Part shown: positions 61,412 to 64,000 of the stretch, piece after piece
Numbering within the stretch: position 1 is the first letter of the stretch
Layout: the number at the start of each line of letters is the position of its first letter
NCBI GenBank assembly: GCA_964443885.1
Contig: CAYUES010000001.1
Coordinates: 7,291-71,290, forward strand
From: OMIS01 sp964443885
GTDB taxonomy: Bacteria; Patescibacteriota; Microgenomatia; UBA1400; PJMF01
Length of the DNA stretch: 64,000 nucleotides
Direction of reading: 5' to 3'
Notes under the pieces: generated by a model
Seen by the model: only the letters and a program-made list of their open reading frames with translations
What the model was told of the DNA's origin: nothing
The model's database searches: none
Position numbers and translations under genes: made by a program

Positions 61412-61483
61412 GCGCCTATAGTTCAACGGATAGAACAGGGGCCTTCTAAGCCTCAAATCTGGGTTCGATTCCCCGTGGGCGCA
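61412..61483 (+). tRNA. tRNA-Arg(UCU)
   Basis: Acceptor GCGCCTA/TGGGCGC, anticodon stem GGGGC/GCCTC with loop CTTCTAA (anticodon TCT). TATAAT (61394-61399) ends 12 bases upstream. A then CA at the 3' end. It is a potential Elp3/Trm9 target, since the yeast counterpart carries mcm5U34. Confidence 0.95.
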
Positions 61484-61549
61484 CAGTTGATTGATAGTTT
61501 GTTGATAACGGTGCCGAATAAAACAAAATACGGTATAATTGCAACTCTT

Positions 61550-61628
61550 GGTGGTATTAGCTCAGTTGGTTTAGAGCGCGTCCCTGTGAAGGACGAGGTC
61601 GCCGGTTCGAGCCCGGTATACCACCCCA
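61550..61628 (+). tRNA. tRNA-His(GUG)
   Basis: G-1 is encoded and faces C73; acceptor GTGGTAT/ATACCAC, anticodon stem GTCC/GGAC with loop CTGTGAA (anticodon GTG). It encodes CCA. TATAAT (61534-61539) ends ten bases upstream of G-1. Confidence 0.95.
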
Positions 61629-61647
61629 AAGTTTCTTAAACTACGGA

Positions 61648-61677
61648 ACTAAGCTACTAAGTAGCTTAGTGTTTTCT
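61648..61677 (+). terminator. Terminator hairpin after tRNA-His
   Basis: ACTAAGCTACT and AGTAGCTTAGT form a near-perfect 11-base palindrome around one A (the centre must open to form a loop), followed by GTTTTCTT. It overlaps the 3' end of the convergent membrane-protein gene. Confidence 0.7.
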
Positions 61678-61929
61678 TCCCCATTGCCACTTGGGCTTTT
61701 CACCTTTTGTATAGGCTATCCAAATAAATGTCACCGTAAGGAATAAAACTGGTAAACCAAATGTAAAGGCCGTTTCACTGTTTGGAGAATTTTCATCGAT
61801 AGTTAGGGAAAAAGCAGCTACTAATCCCACATACAAAAAGGTAACGAGCCAACCCTGCCAAGTTTCAGGTGTCCACCCCCACCCATATGTCTTACGTTTA
61901 AACCATAGCCGTTTTGTTTCGTTACTCAT
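61666..61929 (-). CDS. Small two-helix membrane protein, unknown
   Basis: 87 residues: a Trp-rich cytoplasmic N-terminus (RLWFKRKTYGWGWTPETWQGW), two membrane helices (~27-45 and ~55-74) and a basic end (KGEKPKWQWGRKH). The GWGW-TP-TWQGW pattern recurs, in my memory, in short hypothetical proteins of small-genome bacteria. TATAAT (minus, 61936-61941) ends six bases before the ATG. Confidence 0.6.
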   Translation of the reverse strand: MSNETKRLWFKRKTYGWGWTPETWQGWLVTFLYVGLVAAFSLTIDENSPNSETAFTFGLPVLFLTVTFIWIAYTKGEKPKWQWGRKH

Positions 61930-61982
61930 TCTAAAATTATAGCATTCATAGACTTTGAATTTTTCGTGTAAAATAAACAGAT

Positions 61983-62372
61983 ATGCACAAAGACATCAAA
62001 GCTTACAACCACTCTCTACCTGGTGACGACAAGGAAGTTTGTGAGTTACTCAGTGAAGTAATTAGTCAAGAACTGCCAGAAGCAGAAAACAAAGTTTGGC
62101 ATGCTCATCCAGTTTGGTTTTTGGATGGTAATCCGATCGTGGGATACAGTAAATTAAAGAGTGGTCCCCGCCTACTTTTCTGGAGTGGTCAATCATTTGA
62201 TGAAACAGGTTTGAAAGTAGAAGGCACTTTCAAAGCCGCAGAAGCTCGCTACAAAACAGTTGCTGACGTAAACATTTCAGACTTAAAACGTTGGTTAAAA
62301 AAAGCGCGTGAAATTCAGTGGGACTACAAAAATATCGTTATGCGTAAAGGTGAGTTGGTTCGATTAAAGTAA
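61983..62372 (+). CDS. DUF1801-family protein
   Basis: 129 residues with the YdhG/DUF1801 layout: an N-terminal helix, KVWHAHPVWFLDGNPIVGYS (family pattern with a conserved substrate-facing loop), LLFWSGQSFDE and a C-terminal LKRWLKKAREI helix. The family is small and soluble, of unknown function. TAAAAT ends eight bases before the ATG. It is seven bases upstream of a DUF2164 gene and probably cotranscribed with it. Confidence 0.78.
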   Translation: MHKDIKAYNHSLPGDDKEVCELLSEVISQELPEAENKVWHAHPVWFLDGNPIVGYSKLKSGPRLLFWSGQSFDETGLKVEGTFKAAEARYKTVADVNISDLKRWLKKAREIQWDYKNIVMRKGELVRLK

Positions 62373-62379
62373 AATTACT

Positions 62380-62616
62380 ATGAAATCAAAGCAAATATTT
62401 CAATTTTCCACAGATCAACTTCAAGATTTACGAGACTCAGTTAAAGCTTATTTTCTAGATGAACTTGAAATGGAAATTGGAGATCTTCAGGTAGATTTGT
62501 TTATTGAGTTTCTAAACAATAATGCAGGCAAAAAATACTATAACCTTGGTGTCACAGACACTATTGCTTCAGTTAAAGATAAAGCTGATGATTTACTGCT
62601 TTTGATTAAAGAGTAG
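62380..62616 (+). CDS. DUF2164-family protein
   Basis: 78 residues, matching DUF2164: LQDLRDSVKAYFLDELEMEIGDLQVDLFIEFLNNNAGKKYYNLGVTDT. Small, acidic and helical; function unknown. It follows the DUF1801 gene by seven bases. Confidence 0.8.
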   Translation: MKSKQIFQFSTDQLQDLRDSVKAYFLDELEMEIGDLQVDLFIEFLNNNAGKKYYNLGVTDTIASVKDKADDLLLLIKE

Positions 62617-62655
62617 CAAGTTAGTTTTACTAAATATTTAATATACAATGTACAT

Positions 62656-64000
62656 ATGCTTAGTACTCCTGAACAAGAAATTCAAACAATCAGTCCTATT
62701 GAAACTGAACAAATAAGTGCTCCTGAAGAAACCACAACTCCAACTCGAAATTTTTTCAGCAATAATCGTATTAAATCAGCTGTTGTACTGGGTATAATAC
62801 TTTTGGTTTGTGGAATTTTATTTCAGTTTAAAAAAAAGTCTCCTTCTTTTGAAGATGCCATTTCTGCGCCACCACAAAAAATTTCACCTATTAGTGGTCG
62901 TCTAAAATTATCTGATGCAGAATGTAGTCAACTGCAGTATAAAAATCAAACGAACTTAGATCTTTCACGAAAACTTTCAGTACCGACTACGCTGAAACAA
63001 GAAATTGATCTGCAGTTAGGAAATTTTGAAGCTTTTGAAGCTCTAGTTAAACCAACGCTGCCTACTTCAGAGTTTAAATACTATCCAACATCAAAATTAA
63101 TAGTGTATATGGCTGGCAAAGATCCGTATGAAGATCCTGAGGGTATTACTAGTCTTCGCATGTATAACATGACAGAACAAACTGATGAAGAAATATTCTC
63201 ATATATAACTTCTGAAATAATTGAAGGACCTCATCTCGCTGTTGATTTTGATGCCCTAAGAAGTTTTTCATTGTCTGAAGATGGTACTCAAATAATTATT
63301 ACGAGTAATGCAAAAGTTTGGATTTATACCCTGGCAACAAAAACAATACAGCTAGTATATGAAAGTAAAGAACGAGCAACTACTTCAGTTATGCGTGTGC
63401 TAAAGCTTTCACCAGATAAATCGAAGATTCTATTTGATGTTGGTCATTATGAAGGCTCCACGTCTTCTGTTTTAGATCTCAATACACGAACCTTAGTAGA
63501 TTTGCCATATAGTAGTTATCAAGTAGGTGAAAGACCATTAGCCTGGTCAGGCAGTGACTTACTAGTTCTAAAAGAAACTGATGAAGGTACTAGTGAATTC
63601 TGTTGGGCTGATTGGCGAGGTATCGAGAAAAAATGCGGACTTAAACTATCAACTGCAGTTTCAGTAGTTACCAACGATGCGAAAAATGGCGTCTTAAGTA
63701 ATCTGGAATATATTCCAAGTGGTCAATCTGTTTGTGATGATCGCAACGGTAAATACGATGTAGAAACAGCAAAGAGTTCATTGTTCTTTGCATACTTTGA
63801 AGGCGGTACTCCAAAAGAGCTTTTTACAGTTGATGAAACAAATAGTATTGGTGTTGAATTAGAATACTCAATTTTAAGGTATGGTCTGTTTCCTATAAAT
63901 GGTGCTGAGAGAGTTGTTATTAAATTATTTACAAAAGAAAAAGATGAATATATTGTTTTGGATCCGCAAAATCATTCTGAGTACCAAGTTCTTAATTTTG
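62656..64000 (+). CDS. Membrane-anchored beta-propeller-like protein (3' end outside window)
   Basis: A frame open from the ATG at 62656 to the window end (at least 448 residues). A ~35-residue polar Thr/Glu/Pro-rich start is followed by one membrane helix (SAVVLGIILLVCGILFQF, ~43-60) and a large extracytoplasmic part with repeated strands of TolB/propeller type (FSLSEDGTQIIITSNAKVWIYTL-like blades, LSPDKSKILFDV). The Ser-x-Asp-Gly/Lys blade turns occur at least twice. TACAAT ends six bases before the ATG. Family not assigned. Confidence 0.6.
   Translation, partial: MLSTPEQEIQTISPIETEQISAPEETTTPTRNFFSNNRIKSAVVLGIILLVCGILFQFKKKSPSFEDAISAPPQKISPISGRLKLSDAECSQLQYKNQTNLDLSRKLSVPTTLKQEIDLQLGNFEAFEALVKPTLPTSEFKYYPTSKLIVYMAGKDPYEDPEGITSLRMYNMTEQTDEEIFSYITSEIIEGPHLAVDFDALRSFSLSEDGTQIIITSNAKVWIYTLATKTIQLVYESKERATTSVMRVLKLSPDKSKILFDVGHYEGSTSSVLDLNTRTLVDLPYSSYQVGERPLAWSGSDLLVLKETDEGTSEFCWADWRGIEKKCGLKLSTAVSVVTNDAKNGVLSNLEYIPSGQSVCDDRNGKYDVETAKSSLFFAYFEGGTPKELFTVDETNSIGVELEYSILRYGLFPINGAERVVIKLFTKEKDEYIVLDPQNHSEYQVLNF

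Noticed and set aside
1..64000. CRISPR arrays or insertion sequences
   Set aside because: I saw no regularly spaced repeats, no cas genes, no transposase motifs and no long terminal inverted repeats.

Overview
The window looks like a stretch of a small, streamlined bacterial chromosome, most likely from the Candidate Phyla Radiation (Patescibacteria). The evidence is the dense small-gene layout, many single-copy informational genes of minimal type, poorly conserved small membrane proteins, a patchy central metabolism with archaeal- or eukaryote-like enzymes, and tRNA genes that almost never encode CCA. UGA is used as a stop (for example the TGATG junction at 51498-51502), so the UGA-glycine code of some CPR groups does not apply. 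I cannot place the lineage more precisely from sequence alone.

Layout. 1-9 kb: 3'-part of a rhomboid protease, uvrA, a small membrane protein, uvrB with an unusual insertion, a CofE-like ligase, a CelD/FemAB-like acyltransferase and a cobalamin adenosyltransferase. 9-20.5 kb: a histidine phosphatase, lexA, then a minus-strand sugar-phosphate and lower-glycolysis block (gpmI, an enolase lacking one catalytic glutamate, a PEP-synthase-like protein lacking its phosphohistidine domain, bifunctional PGI/PMI, a phosphohexomutase), holA, a YgjP-type metalloprotease and a membrane protein. 20.6-31.4 kb: secreted cell-wall and glycoside-hydrolase-like proteins, methyltransferases, an ABC exporter, a toxin-antitoxin cassette flanked by 15-bp direct repeats, and a tRNA-rich stretch. 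31.4-40.5 kb: a large secreted multidomain protein, a serine hydrolase, envelope acyl- and glycosyltransferase-like membrane proteins, and ogt. 40.6-52.3 kb: a VIT transporter, a VKOR-dihydroorotate dehydrogenase fusion, a Trm9-like methyltransferase divergent from Elp3, a nuclease, MazG, RecQ, RarA, a fusion of archaeal-type PPAT with a GTP-dependent dephospho-CoA kinase, and a cluster-free MutY. 52.3-64 kb: tRNAs, an MFS transporter, envelope proteins, a pseudouridine synthase, a HAD protein, epmA-efp, a second complete enolase, tRNAs and small conserved proteins, ending in an open TM/propeller-like gene that runs off the window.

How it works together. DNA repair is well represented (UvrA, UvrB, LexA, MutY, Ogt, RecQ, RarA). 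Decoding quality control is represented by Elp3/Trm9-like wobble-uridine chemistry, EpmA/EF-P, an RsuA-type pseudouridine synthase and 14 tRNAs. Central metabolism contains three odd glycolytic paralogues plus two chimeric enzymes for CoA and pyrimidine/disulfide chemistry.

A genome-scale signal is visible. In at least two dozen genes a TANNNT -10 box ends 6-10 nt before the ATG, predicting leaderless mRNAs, whereas internal operon genes carry Shine-Dalgarno sequences. Eleven of 14 tRNA genes encode only CA after the discriminator base. No CRISPR array, IS element, rRNA or phage was seen. Gaps over 300 bases between protein genes (29724-30175, 30864-31434, 35547-35877, 52234-52659, 61293-61666) are occupied by tRNA genes.
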